Shown here: positions 51,005 through 60,130 of the stretch, in pieces
How the letters are laid out: each line of letters starts with the position of its first letter
Numbering within the stretch: position 1 is the stretch's first letter
NCBI GenBank assembly: GCA_964581515.1
Contig: CAZOOV010000006.1
Location: 62,001 to 126,000 of the forward strand
From: JACJVV01 sp964581515
GTDB lineage: Archaea > Nanobdellota > Nanobdellia > Woesearchaeales > JACJVV01
Direction of reading: 5' to 3'
Length of the DNA stretch: 64,000 nt
Position numbers and translations under genes: made by a program
Notes under the pieces: model-generated
Told to the model about the DNA's origin: nothing
Databases searched by the model: none
The model's input: the letters and a program-made list of their open reading frames with translations, nothing else

Positions 51005-51805
51005 ATGGGAGAATTCAAAGTAAAAGATAAAAACGTGGTGGTTCCAGGAGAACTGCTAGCGACAGGAATGGATTGCATCCCTAGTTTTGGAACATATCGT
51101 GATAAAGATAATGTATATGCTTCAAGGCTTGGTTTGACAAGCATCCACGGAAAAGTCGTAAAGATAATCCCTCTTTCAGGAGCTTATACTCCAAAGAGAG
51201 ACGATGTAGTTATTGGACAAGTTATTGATATTTTAGTCCATGGTTGGAGAGTAGATATTAATTCTGCATATTCTGGTATGCTGTCTTTGAAAGACGGTAC
51301 AAGTGATTTTGTTGCACGAGGCGCAGATCTTACTAAATATTTTAATTTAGGAGATTATATGATGACTAGTATTGCAAATGTTACTTCACAGATGCTTGTT
51401 GATCTGACTATGCGTGGTCCAGGCCTAAGAAAACTTGATGGTGGCAGGATCATAAAAGTTAATGCACATAAGGTTCCAAGGATAATTGGAAAACATGGAA
51501 GCATGGTATCTATGATTAAGAATGCTACAAACTGCAAGATACTTGTAGGTCAGAATGGTCTTATATGGCTAAACGGAGAACCTAAAGATGAAGTTATTGC
51601 AGTCAAAACTATCAAAATGATAGAACAGAAATCACATATCTCTGGATTAACAGACAAGATAAAAAGTCATTTAGAGAAAGAAACAGGAAAGAAAGTAGAA
51701 GTTCCAGAAATTACAGAAAGAGCTCCTGCACCAGAAGGTCAGGGACAGAGAAATGAACAGAGACGTGAACAAAGGAGACCTCCTAGGGGTCCTCCACGTA
51801 GGTGA
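51005..51805 (+). CDS. rrp4: Exosome RNA-binding subunit Rrp4
   Basis: Caps the archaeal exosome and binds substrate RNA. An N-terminal domain with VVPGELLATGMDCIPSFGTY is followed by an S1 domain (about 60-135: GKVVKIIPLSGAYTPKRDDV, VGQVIDI-like VIGQVIDILVHGW) and a KH domain (about 145-205: VPRIIGKHGSMVSMIKNATN). A basic Gln/Arg/Pro tail (about 235-266) is added. It is followed by rrp41, whose ATG lies 6 bp after the stop. Confidence 0.95.
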   Translation: MGEFKVKDKNVVVPGELLATGMDCIPSFGTYRDKDNVYASRLGLTSIHGKVVKIIPLSGAYTPKRDDVVIGQVIDILVHGWRVDINSAYSGMLSLKDGTSDFVARGADLTKYFNLGDYMMTSIANVTSQMLVDLTMRGPGLRKLDGGRIIKVNAHKVPRIIGKHGSMVSMIKNATNCKILVGQNGLIWLNGEPKDEVIAVKTIKMIEQKSHISGLTDKIKSHLEKETGKKVEVPEITERAPAPEGQGQRNEQRREQRRPPRGPPRR

Positions 51806-51810
51806 TTACA

Positions 51811-52530
51811 ATGGGTTACACTGAAAGATTCGACAAAAGAAAAATGGACGAACTCCGTCCAATGGAAGCAAAAGCAGGAGTGATTAAGAACGCAGATGGT
51901 TCTGCTTGGTTTAAGATTGGAAAGACTGAGGCTTACGCAGCAGTTTATGGTCCTAGAGACTTATATCCAAGATTTATGCAGGATCCATCAAAAGGTGTCT
52001 TAAGATGCTTTTACAATATGATGCCCTTCTCAGGAAGCGGTGAGCGAGTAAGACCAGGTCAAAACAGACGAGCAAAAGAAATCTCAATGGTTACAGAAAA
52101 AGCTCTATTGCCTGTTCTTGATCTTAGCGAATATCCGAATGCAGTAGTTGACGTATTCATAGATCTTCCTCAGACTGATGCTGGAAGTAGATGTGCAGGA
52201 ATTTGTGCAGCATCTATTGCACTGGCTAATGCAGGAATACCTATGAAAGATTTAGTGTCAGGAATTGCAGTAGGAAGAGTAGACAATGCTGTCGTAGCTG
52301 ATCTTGAATATATGGAAGAAGCATATGAAGATGGACCAGTAGCAGATATCCCTATGGCTATTATCCATAACACTGAAGAAGTAACTCTTTTACAGATGGA
52401 TGGCGAAGTATCAAAAGAGATGCTAACAGAGGCATTGAAGATGGGTCTTAAAGTATCAAAGAAGATCTATGATGTACAAGTCAAGGCATTGAAGGATAGT
52501 TACAGCGACAAAGGTGATAAGAATGAATAA
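51811..52530 (+). CDS. rrp41: Exosome catalytic subunit Rrp41
   Basis: A phosphorolytic 3'-5' exoribonuclease of the RNase PH fold, active in a hexameric ring with Rrp42. The motifs GPRDLYPRF, RPGQNRRAKEISM and TDAGSRCAGICAASIALANA are present, and EDGPVADIPMAI holds the catalytic Asp. The ATG at 51811 is used because GGTGAT lies 5 nt upstream; a GTG at 51802 shares the frame. It overlaps rrp42 by 8 bp. Confidence 0.95.
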   Translation: MGYTERFDKRKMDELRPMEAKAGVIKNADGSAWFKIGKTEAYAAVYGPRDLYPRFMQDPSKGVLRCFYNMMPFSGSGERVRPGQNRRAKEISMVTEKALLPVLDLSEYPNAVVDVFIDLPQTDAGSRCAGICAASIALANAGIPMKDLVSGIAVGRVDNAVVADLEYMEEAYEDGPVADIPMAIIHNTEEVTLLQMDGEVSKEMLTEALKMGLKVSKKIYDVQVKALKDSYSDKGDKNE

Positions 52531-53311
52531 TAACGAAGATAATAGGGCTCATATCATCAACTCAATTAAGAATAAGGTAAGGCCTGATGGCAGATCTTGT
52601 GAAGAATTTAGAGATGTTAAGGTAGAATTTGGCGTTATTGCAACTGCAGAAGGATCAGCTAGAGTCACAATCGGCGATACAATTGTTCTTGCAGGAGTTA
52701 AGATGTCACTAGATAAGCCATATCCTGATACACCTGACAATGGGAATTTCATGGTTAATGTGGAATTACTTCCATCATCCAGCCCAGAGTTTGAACCAGG
52801 ACCACCATCAATAACTGCAATTGAACTTGCAAGGGTTACTGATAGGGGAATTAGGGAATCAAAGGCAATTGACACAAAGGATTTATGCATGGAACCTGGA
52901 AAATTAGTTTGGGGAGTGCTTGTTGATATATGTACTGTCAATTCTTCAGGTAATCTGTTTGATGCTTGTTCTCTTGCAGCAATAGCAGCATTGAAAGATG
53001 CAACATTGCCAGAGACAATAACAGAGAATGACAATACTGTTGTTGACTATAAGCATAAGACAGACAAAAAATTGCCATTATCAAAGACACCTCTTGGAGT
53101 AACAGTACTTAAGATAGGAGATACTTTGATAGTCGATCCTGACTCTGCAGAAGAAAATGTATTTGACACAAGATTAACAATTACATCAATGGAAGATGGT
53201 ACTTTATGCGCTATGCAAAAAGGTGGAAATGGACCATTGACAGTTGATGAGATCACAAAGATGATTGATCTTGCAGTCAAGAAAGCAGGCGAGCTAAGGA
53301 AGAAACTTTAA
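52523..53311 (+). CDS. rrp42: Exosome subunit Rrp42
   Basis: An RNase PH-like, catalytically inactive partner of Rrp41. RPDGRSCEEFRDVKVEFGVI starts the fold, then ARVTIGDTIVLAGVKMSLDK, VELLPSSSPEFEPGPPS and GNLFDACSLAAIAALKDATL. The ATG at 52523 follows AAAGGTGATA and overlaps the rrp41 stop; a GTG at 52514 is in frame but less likely. It ends the cluster. eL43 (L37Ae) and RpoP, which often follow, are not here. Confidence 0.95.
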   Translation: MNNNEDNRAHIINSIKNKVRPDGRSCEEFRDVKVEFGVIATAEGSARVTIGDTIVLAGVKMSLDKPYPDTPDNGNFMVNVELLPSSSPEFEPGPPSITAIELARVTDRGIRESKAIDTKDLCMEPGKLVWGVLVDICTVNSSGNLFDACSLAAIAALKDATLPETITENDNTVVDYKHKTDKKLPLSKTPLGVTVLKIGDTLIVDPDSAEENVFDTRLTITSMEDGTLCAMQKGGNGPLTVDEITKMIDLAVKKAGELRKKL

Positions 53312-53601
53312 ATCTTCCATATTTTTTATTTTTCTTCTTTTCTTTCTTCTTTTCTTTTTCTCTCTTCTTTTTTCTTCCTTCTTAATTTCCTCATAATTTA
53401 TTTTAATTTTCTCTCTCTTATTTTTTCATTTTATCCTCTTTTAATTCTATCCTCTTTTAATTCTATCCTCTTTTAATTCTATAATTAACATATTAAACAT
53501 ATATTTTAATGGAAACTTTTAAATATATCTTAGTATACAAAACCCTATATTGTAGATATATCTATAATATATTATTATATGGTATTATTAGAGGTGATCT
53601 C
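53312..53601. other. T-rich intergenic region with promoter
   Basis: A pyrimidine-rich plus strand (about 53320-53480) probably ends the exosome operon transcript. An AT-rich stretch with TATA-like sequences (53540-53585) then serves the gene at 53602. I see no RNA gene here. Confidence 0.6.
53432..53479 (+). repeat. 16-bp tandem repeat, three perfect copies
   Basis: TATCCTCTTTTAATTC occurs three times in a row, starting at 53432, 53448 and 53464, in the region downstream of rrp42. The pyrimidine-rich character suggests transcription-end sequence that expanded by slippage. Confidence 0.85.
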
Positions 53602-54708
53602 ATGAAAATAAAATTATTCTTTATGATTATGTTAATTACAGTTATGTCAGCATTTGTTTTAGCAGAAGAATGTACAACAAAAGAAGAACTTTTAATTGAT
53701 AATTTGAATGTAAGGTATGACTTTTATTATTATGCAGCAGAAGCATTAAATGTTAGGATGGGAGCAGTCATCAGTGCAATTGATGGAGATACTACTGAAC
53801 TTGAAAGCATAAGAGCTGATTTTGTAGCAAACTATGACACTGCAAAAGCAGCTGCAGACAATGGAGCTATAATTGGATTTTATGAAGCAGTAGAACAAGG
53901 AGCAGATTATGTAATGGCTTTCAAAGGTGAAGCAAACTCTTCGATAACAAATTATAGTGCAGTAAAATATGCATTAAATGCTACTATGGGAGAGAATAAA
54001 GCTTATCTTGATGGTCTGAAACAAACAGCTCTTGATAATCAATTATCACATAGATTGAATGTATATCAGCAGTCCTTATGCAGAGCTAATCAATTTATAG
54101 ATGATAATAATATTACAGATGCAGAGTTTCTTGCATTAGTTAGCGCATTCCAACAAAAATATAATGAAGGACAGCATACTTTAACAGAGGCTTATAATAC
54201 TTGTAAACTTCAGGCACTTATCCAGTGTGATGAAGAAATTGCAGAAGAAGCTTTAGAGATAATACATGATTTCAAAAATGATACTGAAGAAATAGTCCAG
54301 GCTGCAATTGTTTTGATGGAAGCTAAAAAAGAAGAGGTAATGGCTGCGATTGCAGATGGTGTCATGGTAGCTCATGAAGGTTTCATAAATCTTGCAGTAG
54401 ATCTTATTGCTACAGCTGAGACTGCTGGATGGGATGTAACTGAAGAGAAAGCTCTTCTTGCAGATGCAAATGCAACATATAATGAAGCAGTTACAACTTA
54501 TGAGGGTGGAGATATAGACGGAGCAAAAGTATTGCTAGAAGAGTCTAAAGAATCTCTTATAGCAATAAAGGTCTCCTTGCAAGCAAAGAAGCAACAATAC
54601 GCAGCAAATGCAACAACTGGTTCAGATGGTAGTAATACAGGATCACAAGGAGGATGGCTAAAAAACAAGATAGGAAGCAATGCATCTGGTTCCTCTACTA
54701 GTGACTAG
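53602..54708 (+). CDS. Secreted helical protein
   Basis: The ATG at 53602 follows GAGGTGATCTC; the frame is open 31 codons further upstream. A signal peptide (MKIKLFFMIMLITVMSAFVL, cleavage near LAEEC) exports a mature protein of about 345 residues that is nearly all helical, with Ala/Glu-rich coiled-coil segments (about 200-340). It ends with a Gly/Ser/Thr/Asn-rich tail without a membrane anchor. It has several N-glycosylation sequons and three or four cysteines. The function is unknown. Confidence 0.8.
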   Translation: MKIKLFFMIMLITVMSAFVLAEECTTKEELLIDNLNVRYDFYYYAAEALNVRMGAVISAIDGDTTELESIRADFVANYDTAKAAADNGAIIGFYEAVEQGADYVMAFKGEANSSITNYSAVKYALNATMGENKAYLDGLKQTALDNQLSHRLNVYQQSLCRANQFIDDNNITDAEFLALVSAFQQKYNEGQHTLTEAYNTCKLQALIQCDEEIAEEALEIIHDFKNDTEEIVQAAIVLMEAKKEEVMAAIADGVMVAHEGFINLAVDLIATAETAGWDVTEEKALLADANATYNEAVTTYEGGDIDGAKVLLEESKESLIAIKVSLQAKKQQYAANATTGSDGSNTGSQGGWLKNKIGSNASGSSTSD

Positions 54709-54810
54709 CGACTACATATTTTGATGAAAAGATTAACTGAAAAGATAAATACAATAAAAACTAAACAAAAACAATCTATGAGAAAACAAATCAAAAATAG
54801 GTGATAACAA

Positions 54811-55248
54811 ATGAAAAAAATACTGACAATAATTGCACTATCATTGCTTGTCTTAATGCTAGCAGGTTGTGTAACTGAAAAAGAACCTTTAGATAAAAGA
54901 GGGGAAGAAGGAAAGCCAAATTTGATGAAAGAATGCTTTGAAAAATGCATGGCAGAAGAAGATGGCGCCGAAGATGGTTGCAAAAGATTCTGTGAAAACA
55001 GAATGGACGAAGAAAGAAAACCAGGTCTAGACGATGAGAAATCTCCTTTGATAGATGGTGAAAAACCCCCTTTAAGAGACGGCGAAAAACCACCTATGAG
55101 AGAAGGTGAAAAACCTCCTCTGGATGATGATGATATGCCTGTTAAGGAAGTAGAGACTGATGACGATGAAAGTGAAGAAAAAGTTATTGAAGATGTCTCA
55201 GGCCTTGATGACGACGAATATGAAGCTGATCTAGGGGATGTAATTTAA
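54811..55248 (+). CDS. Putative lipoprotein with paired CxxxC motifs
   Basis: A lipobox is visible (LLVLMLAGC, Cys at residue 20), suggesting an exported lipid-anchored protein. After a short linker, ECFEKCMAEEDGAEDGCKRF CEN gives two CxxxC pairs about 10 residues apart, a pattern of disulfide-linked helical hairpins. Three DGEKPPL/REGEKPPL-type repeats follow, then an Asp/Glu-rich tail. A GGTGATAACA site lies before the ATG. It follows the secreted helical protein gene by 102 bp. Confidence 0.75.
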   Translation: MKKILTIIALSLLVLMLAGCVTEKEPLDKRGEEGKPNLMKECFEKCMAEEDGAEDGCKRFCENRMDEERKPGLDDEKSPLIDGEKPPLRDGEKPPMREGEKPPLDDDDMPVKEVETDDDESEEKVIEDVSGLDDDEYEADLGDVI

Positions 55249-55364
55249 TTATCTCTTTTTTTATTTCTTTTATTTCTCTTTTAATTATTTTCTTATTCTT
55301 TTTTTCATTCTTCTTTAATTTTTTCATTTTTATTCTAATGTTTCTTTTATTTCTTCTTTCTTAA

Positions 55365-56123
55365 TTATGATTTATCCCATAAATCATAAAAGAATTTTCT
55401 ATAATGGTCTGCATTCTCTTTTGATATTATTGCAAACAGTTTAGGATTCTCTCCCCATATTAATGTTGCTACGATGTTATTAAATATTGCAATGCCTGTA
55501 GGAAGTATTACATCTGTACTTTTAATCTCATATAATCCGGTCTTTGAAAAATTCATCTTATGTTTAAATTCTTCTGCTCCAAAATTATATAATATCTTTG
55601 CCTTAACTTTTTTTTCTGCTCTTTGTTGGTGAAATTTTAAGAAAAACATTTTTACAGATTCTTTATCCCACATATCTCCACTAAGCGTCATTGCAAGATA
55701 TTCATTTCCTTCTTTCATTTGACTAAGTATTTCTCTGAAGAATGTTTTTACTCCTTCATATCCTTCATAGATTCTTGCTTCTTGTTTATCTTTCTCAAGC
55801 TGTTGCTTAAGTTTAAGCTCAGGTAAAATCTTTCTAAACTTTTTAGATTTTATATTTAATTCATTTTGTTGATATTGTATATAATCTAAAATCTTTTCTG
55901 GATCAACAGCTCTGAAGTATTTTGTCTTTCTTTTTATTACTTCACTCACAAGCCCTTTTTGTTTTAATTTTTCAAGTATCTCATATACTTTTGAACGTGC
56001 TACTCCTGAATCAAGTATTATTGGACCAGAAGTGCTGTTTCCAAGTTCAAGAAGTGCTAAATATACTTTAATTTCTCCTTTTGTAAAGCCAATATTTTCA
56101 AGTATTTCTGTATTCATATTCAT
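55365..56123 (-). CDS. TrmB-family transcriptional regulator
   Basis: The winged helix (about 1-75: LENIGFTKGEIKVYLALLEL, with RSKVYEILEKLKQKGLV as recognition region) is followed by a coiled coil (about 85-115) and a C-terminal domain (about 118-252, YEGYEGVKTFFREILSQMKE). It has the same layout as the protein at 9836-10585 and is a likely paralogue. It is divergent from the small zinc-ribbon gene at 56217, with two palindromes between them that may be its operators. The ligand is unknown. Confidence 0.85.
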   Translation of the reverse strand: MNMNTEILENIGFTKGEIKVYLALLELGNSTSGPIILDSGVARSKVYEILEKLKQKGLVSEVIKRKTKYFRAVDPEKILDYIQYQQNELNIKSKKFRKILPELKLKQQLEKDKQEARIYEGYEGVKTFFREILSQMKEGNEYLAMTLSGDMWDKESVKMFFLKFHQQRAEKKVKAKILYNFGAEEFKHKMNFSKTGLYEIKSTDVILPTGIAIFNNIVATLIWGENPKLFAIISKENADHYRKFFYDLWDKS

Positions 56124-56158
56124 TTGTATCTCTTCTAGATTTATTAATCTTTCTATTG

Positions 56159-56212
56159 TTCCCCCTTAGGGGAGGAATAATCCTTATATACTTATGACTA
56201 CTATATGGTAGT
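56159..56212. promoter_or_regulatory. Palindromes between the TrmB-like gene and the zinc-ribbon gene
   Basis: A GC-rich inverted repeat TTCCCCC-TTA-GGGGAGGAA (56159-56177) lies just upstream of a TTATATAC TATA box (about 56184-56191). A second inverted repeat ACTAC-TATATG-GTAGT (56197-56212) covers the expected start site of the plus-strand gene. A similar TATGGTAGT lies before the TrmB-like gene at 9836. Confidence 0.5.
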
Positions 56213-56216
56213 CAAG

Positions 56217-56378
56217 ATGAAACATCCGACTTTATTCAAACAAAATTTAATCTGTCCTAAATGTAAGCATAAGAACTTAGGAGAAGATAAGTTCTGTGAG
56301 AAATGTCTGTTTGATTTGACAAACCTAAACGTACTTGAATATTACATGCGTTGGGACATGACTGTAAAAGGGAGATGA
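56217..56378 (+). CDS. Small zinc-ribbon protein
   Basis: A 53-residue protein beginning MKHPTLFKQNLICPKCKHKN, with a zinc ribbon made of CPKC and, 10 residues later, CEKC. The TATA box spacing places transcription start next to the ATG at 56217; an ATG four codons upstream shares the frame. The stop lies 5 bp before the start of the membrane protein gene, so the two are one transcript. The role is unknown. Confidence 0.65.
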   Translation: MKHPTLFKQNLICPKCKHKNLGEDKFCEKCLFDLTNLNVLEYYMRWDMTVKGR

Positions 56379-56383
56379 TTTGA

Positions 56384-57160
56384 GTGATAATCCATTGGCC
56401 TCAAGTCATTGTTGTGACAACAGTGCTTTACGCACTTATCATAATAAATCTTCCTTTTAATCCAGTAGCAAGTACTATATTCTTATTTGCTATTATTTCT
56501 TATTGGAGCAGATTGCCAGGAGTGGGGATTCCTTCTCCTTTCTTTATACTCTATTTGGCAGATCTAGTCGACTTGTTCAGTCTTCTTATAGCAGTCAATC
56601 TCGGTGGAATTTATGGTGCAATCTTTTCGTTATTTGGAAATATTGGATCAAGGATGGCAGGAATAACTCCTTATTGGAGTGGAGTAATGAAAGATGGTAT
56701 AATTCAATTCTTCATCTGTTTGATTATTCCTTTTATTTATTCTGCAACAGGAGGTAATATTGTGATGACTATGATGATTTATACTATAATAAGAAGGATG
56801 GGTTTCATAGTATTATGGTTAATCTATCCTGATCTTTCATTAGGAGAATTTTGTGTTATATGGGTAGGTGTTACATTTGCATCATTGACAATCAATGCAT
56901 TTTATGCAAAATACTTTGGGGGATTTTTTGATGGTCTTCTTCAGTCGGGTGTGTCTTTTAATTGGCCGATGTTTATTTTTGTAACTATAATTGTAATAGC
57001 TGGAAAAACATATTTTTTTGGAACAAGTAAGAGTAAATTTATGGATCAGAAATATCTTTTGAAACATTTGTTGCATAAGGTTATTCCTCAAGAAAAAGGA
57101 AATAAGATAAACGCTGTTAATGATATTGAGATCATAGCTGAAGTGAAATCAGTAATCTAA
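56384..57160 (+). CDS. Polytopic membrane protein
   Basis: 258 residues with about six or seven hydrophobic helices between residues 5 and 210 and a basic cytosolic tail. The start codon is GTG (56384). Features include SRLPGVGIPSPFFILYLADL and GGIYGAIFSLFGNIGSRMAG; the small, Gly-rich helices are reminiscent of transporter S-components, but I cannot name a family. It follows the zinc-ribbon gene by 5 bp, and a TrmB-like regulator is divergent, so it may be a regulated uptake protein. Confidence 0.7.
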   Translation: MIIHWPQVIVVTTVLYALIIINLPFNPVASTIFLFAIISYWSRLPGVGIPSPFFILYLADLVDLFSLLIAVNLGGIYGAIFSLFGNIGSRMAGITPYWSGVMKDGIIQFFICLIIPFIYSATGGNIVMTMMIYTIIRRMGFIVLWLIYPDLSLGEFCVIWVGVTFASLTINAFYAKYFGGFFDGLLQSGVSFNWPMFIFVTIIVIAGKTYFFGTSKSKFMDQKYLLKHLLHKVIPQEKGNKINAVNDIEIIAEVKSVI

Positions 57161-57234
57161 ATTATTTTAATTTAATGATTTTTACTCGAACAACCATAAT
57201 CTTTATAAACAGATTAGAATTCATCAATCTCAAT

Positions 57235-57474
57235 ATGGAACAAGAACCTATTGAATACACAAAGTACGAAAAAGCTCGTATGATCGGTTCTCGCGCTTTG
57301 CAAATAAGCATGGGTGCACCTTTAATGGTTGAGATGTCTGATAATGATCTCGAAACGATTGGCTTTAATCCTATTGAAATAGCAAAAAGAGAGTTTAAAG
57401 CAGGCGTTATTCCTCTTACAATTAGAAGACCTCTTCCTGGTCAGAAAAAGCAAGAAGAAGAAAAAGAAGAATAA
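57235..57474 (+). CDS. rpoK: DNA-directed RNA polymerase subunit K (Rpo6)
   Basis: 79 residues matching archaeal RpoK/Rpb6: EYTKYEKARMIGSRALQISM, GAPLMVE and IAKREFKAGVIPLTIRRPLP. The start at 57235 is used because a CTTTATAAAC box about 28 nt upstream implies a leaderless mRNA; the frame is open 20 codons upstream. The Lys/Glu tail (KKQEEEKEE) is short. It is a single gene. Confidence 0.93.
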   Translation: MEQEPIEYTKYEKARMIGSRALQISMGAPLMVEMSDNDLETIGFNPIEIAKREFKAGVIPLTIRRPLPGQKKQEEEKEE

Positions 57475-57523
57475 AATAATAAAATTATTTTTTATTTCTC
57501 AATTTGATGTTTTTATTTAATCT

Positions 57524-57901
57524 TTATTTATCACCAAATCCAGCAACTAGCAGTCCAATTCCTTCTATTACAAATAGTACATTAAGCACAGTCTGTGTGA
57601 TGAATGGAATACCAAATCCAATTATTCCCATGCCATTTAATATTTGAATTATAGCTATTGCCAGTATTACAAATGCTACTCCTGCAGATATCCACATGAT
57701 AGTGTCATCTTCACTCAAGAATGTGTCTATTAGAAGATATGCACCAACAACCGCTACAACCCACAGTAGTATTGGAGATCCTATTACAATAGGTAGGCTA
57801 AATCCTAATAATCCCCAAGAATTTAATAGAGGTATTCCTCCAAGCGCAATAACAATAAGCCCTGAAATCAAGCTTACCCAATATTTAGGTTCATCAAGCA
57901 T
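57524..57901 (-). CDS. Small membrane protein, four transmembrane helices
   Basis: 125 residues with hydrophobic helices at about 9-28, 31-58, 68-88 and 95-120. Repeated GIPLLNSWGLLGFSLPIVIG and IQILNGMGIIGFGIPFITQ segments show an internal two-fold repeat. No family is recognised. GAGGTGAAT lies before the ATG. Confidence 0.7.
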   Translation of the reverse strand: MLDEPKYWVSLISGLIVIALGGIPLLNSWGLLGFSLPIVIGSPILLWVVAVVGAYLLIDTFLSEDDTIMWISAGVAFVILAIAIIQILNGMGIIGFGIPFITQTVLNVLFVIEGIGLLVAGFGDK

Positions 57902-58138
57902 AATTATTCACCTCAGTAGTATCAATCTTAATATTCATATATTGGTATGATTTATATATAAATCTTCTTATTTTATGTGATTCTTATTGCTTTTTTCTTG
58001 GTTTTGGACTTTTTTTCTTGATTTTTCCCTAATTATTTCTTATATACTAGAACATATAAATCTTTATATATGCTTTGACACTACTCGAGAATAACAATCA
58101 CTTAAGTGAAATTTAAATTCCATTGAGGGGGTAATAAA

Positions 58139-59545
58139 ATGAAAAAACTATTTTTAGCGCTAGGTATTCTATTAGTTTTAGTCATCTCCTCTCTGAGTGT
58201 CAGTGCAGTTACATTAGGTGGAAGCAATATTGAAGCTTCTAATATTAACGATGACAAAGAATCAGAGAGAGACGTGTATAAAACAGTTGTTTACTCAAAT
58301 AGCAATTTAACATCAATTACAGGATGTACAACAGTTAGTTTAAATTCTAAATATGTAGATGATGCTTCTACTGAGGTTGCAAATAATGTTAACCTTTCTT
58401 ATACAATCGGAAGCGGAACAGTAACAGTTAGGGGAAGACTTCCAGAAAATCTTGATGCAATTGATACATCAGATTTCAGTGAGAAATCATTTCTCGTTGC
58501 AAGTTTCCAATGTAATACAAATCAAGGAATTGTAACAGAGCCAATCTATATGCAAAGAGAACATATGTTTGAGCTTGATAAGATTGAAGTTACATATAAC
58601 GGCGATCTTGAAACAATAAATGACGATGGCGATGAGGTTGAAGATCTTGAGCCAGGACAAATAGTTACACTTGATGTTATCATGGAAAACCTTTTCGATG
58701 ATGATGACGACCTTGATATCGATGTAGATGTTGAGATTGAGTGTGATTCTGACATTGATGTTTCTGATGAAGCAGATGATGTTGAGATTGCTTCAGATGA
58801 TAAAGATTCTGTAGAGTTTGAACTTGACCTTGATGAAGACGATGTTCAAGATAAGACTTATTCATGTACTGTAACAGCAATAGGAGTAGATGATCACGGT
58901 GCTAAACATGGTGCAGAATGGTCAATAAAACTTGATGTTGTAAAGGAAAAATATGAAATCAAGATTAAGGAATTCACATTAAATCCGCAATCTGTTTCAT
59001 GTAATAATAAAGATGTTACAGCAAGCATAAGGATAAAGAACACAGGTTCAAGAGATGACAATGATGTTAAGCTTGAACTTAGGTCAGACGCTCTTAGCGT
59101 ACTAAAATCCTACGAAGAGATCGATCTTGATGAGACAGATACTTCAAGGAAAGTTTTTACATTCAGTGTTCCTGAAACAGTTAAATCTGGTTCATATACT
59201 GTAATGGCAAAGACATACAGCAAGGGTATATCCTTAAGCGACCAACAGACACTTCAGTTAACAGTTCCTAACTGTGCAGCTGATAATGAACCTGTACAAC
59301 CACCACAGCAACCACAACAGCCTCAGCAACCACAGCAGCCTCAGAATCCTTTCCAGGATGATGACGATGATGACGTAACAGTCACACCACCTGCTGATGA
59401 TGCAGACGATGCTGATGATGCAGCTGATGATGATCATGAAGAAGAAGGATCAAATACAACAGTATATGTAGTATTGTTAGCTATCTTGATCGTACTTTTG
59501 GTTGGCGGAATAATCGGTCTATTAGTGTACTTGTTTAAAGATTAG
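58139..59545 (+). CDS. Asp-rich membrane-anchored surface protein, paralogue A
   Basis: 468 residues. A signal peptide (LFLALGILLVLVISSLSVSA) and a C-terminal membrane helix (VYVVLLAILIVLLVGGIIGL) frame an exported protein. Residues about 25-145 are beta-rich and contain GRLPENLDAIDTSDFSEKSF. Residues about 150-260 are very Asp-rich (DDDDLDIDVDVEIECDSDID). A CARDB-like beta domain (about 280-380) and a PPQQPQQPQQ linker follow. It is related to the protein at 60916. An anchored S-layer-like or cell-wall role is inferred. GGGGGTAAT precedes the ATG. Confidence 0.85.
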   Translation: MKKLFLALGILLVLVISSLSVSAVTLGGSNIEASNINDDKESERDVYKTVVYSNSNLTSITGCTTVSLNSKYVDDASTEVANNVNLSYTIGSGTVTVRGRLPENLDAIDTSDFSEKSFLVASFQCNTNQGIVTEPIYMQREHMFELDKIEVTYNGDLETINDDGDEVEDLEPGQIVTLDVIMENLFDDDDDLDIDVDVEIECDSDIDVSDEADDVEIASDDKDSVEFELDLDEDDVQDKTYSCTVTAIGVDDHGAKHGAEWSIKLDVVKEKYEIKIKEFTLNPQSVSCNNKDVTASIRIKNTGSRDDNDVKLELRSDALSVLKSYEEIDLDETDTSRKVFTFSVPETVKSGSYTVMAKTYSKGISLSDQQTLQLTVPNCAADNEPVQPPQQPQQPQQPQQPQNPFQDDDDDDVTVTPPADDADDADDAADDDHEEEGSNTTVYVVLLAILIVLLVGGIIGLLVYLFKD

Positions 59546-59722
59546 ACAAGGCATTATTTTTATTTTTTTTACTTCTTTTTTCTTTTGGTTTTTTATTCTT
59601 CTAATTAGTATATCTTGATTACAAAAGGAATCGAGTTGTGAGCCAGATAGAATTGGGATGTGTCTGGTGAACGCTGTTAAAAGTTTTCTTTATCTCAAGA
59701 AACACATTATATAATAAAAAAC

Positions 59723-60130
59723 TTACATCGAATTTATTTTAATTCTCCAATTAGGTATTACTTTGTATGTAAGTATTCCTATGACTATCAGTGTAATCCA
59801 AAATGTACCTGTTGAGAGTCTGCCCATAAAATAGAGTGTTAGATTAATTAATAGATATATTGTAAGAACCCAGCCTGTTGTCTTAAGAGCAAAACTATAC
59901 CATCTTTTTCTTTCTTCAGATAATTTCTTATATTCATTATTAGGATTTTTCTTAACTCCTTTATCGTTTTTTTCACTGGTTTTTTCGCTAGTCTTTTTCC
60001 TAATTTCTTTTTTAACTTTTTTCTCAGATTCTTTATTAGATTCCTTATTAGGCTTCTTATTGGATATTATTCTAGCTTTTTTTCTTTCAGATGATTTTTC
60101 ATACTTTATTTTAGATTTTTTTGAGTTCAT
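59723..60130 (-). CDS. Lys-rich protein with two transmembrane helices
   Basis: 135 residues. Residues 1-75 are almost all Lys, Ser, Glu and Asn (KKVKKEIRKKTSEKTSEKND), and two hydrophobic helices (about 85-103 and 109-125) follow. Its start overlaps the taw3 stop by 20 bp, so it is co-transcribed with it. It resembles the Lys-rich membrane protein at 11433 in layout. The function is unknown. Confidence 0.6.
   Translation of the reverse strand: MNSKKSKIKYEKSSERKKARIISNKKPNKESNKESEKKVKKEIRKKTSEKTSEKNDKGVKKNPNNEYKKLSEERKRWYSFALKTTGWVLTIYLLINLTLYFMGRLSTGTFWITLIVIGILTYKVIPNWRIKINSM

Noticed and set aside
52549..53034. 161-codon minus-strand frame
   Set aside because: It lies wholly antisense to rrp42, which is a clear family member.
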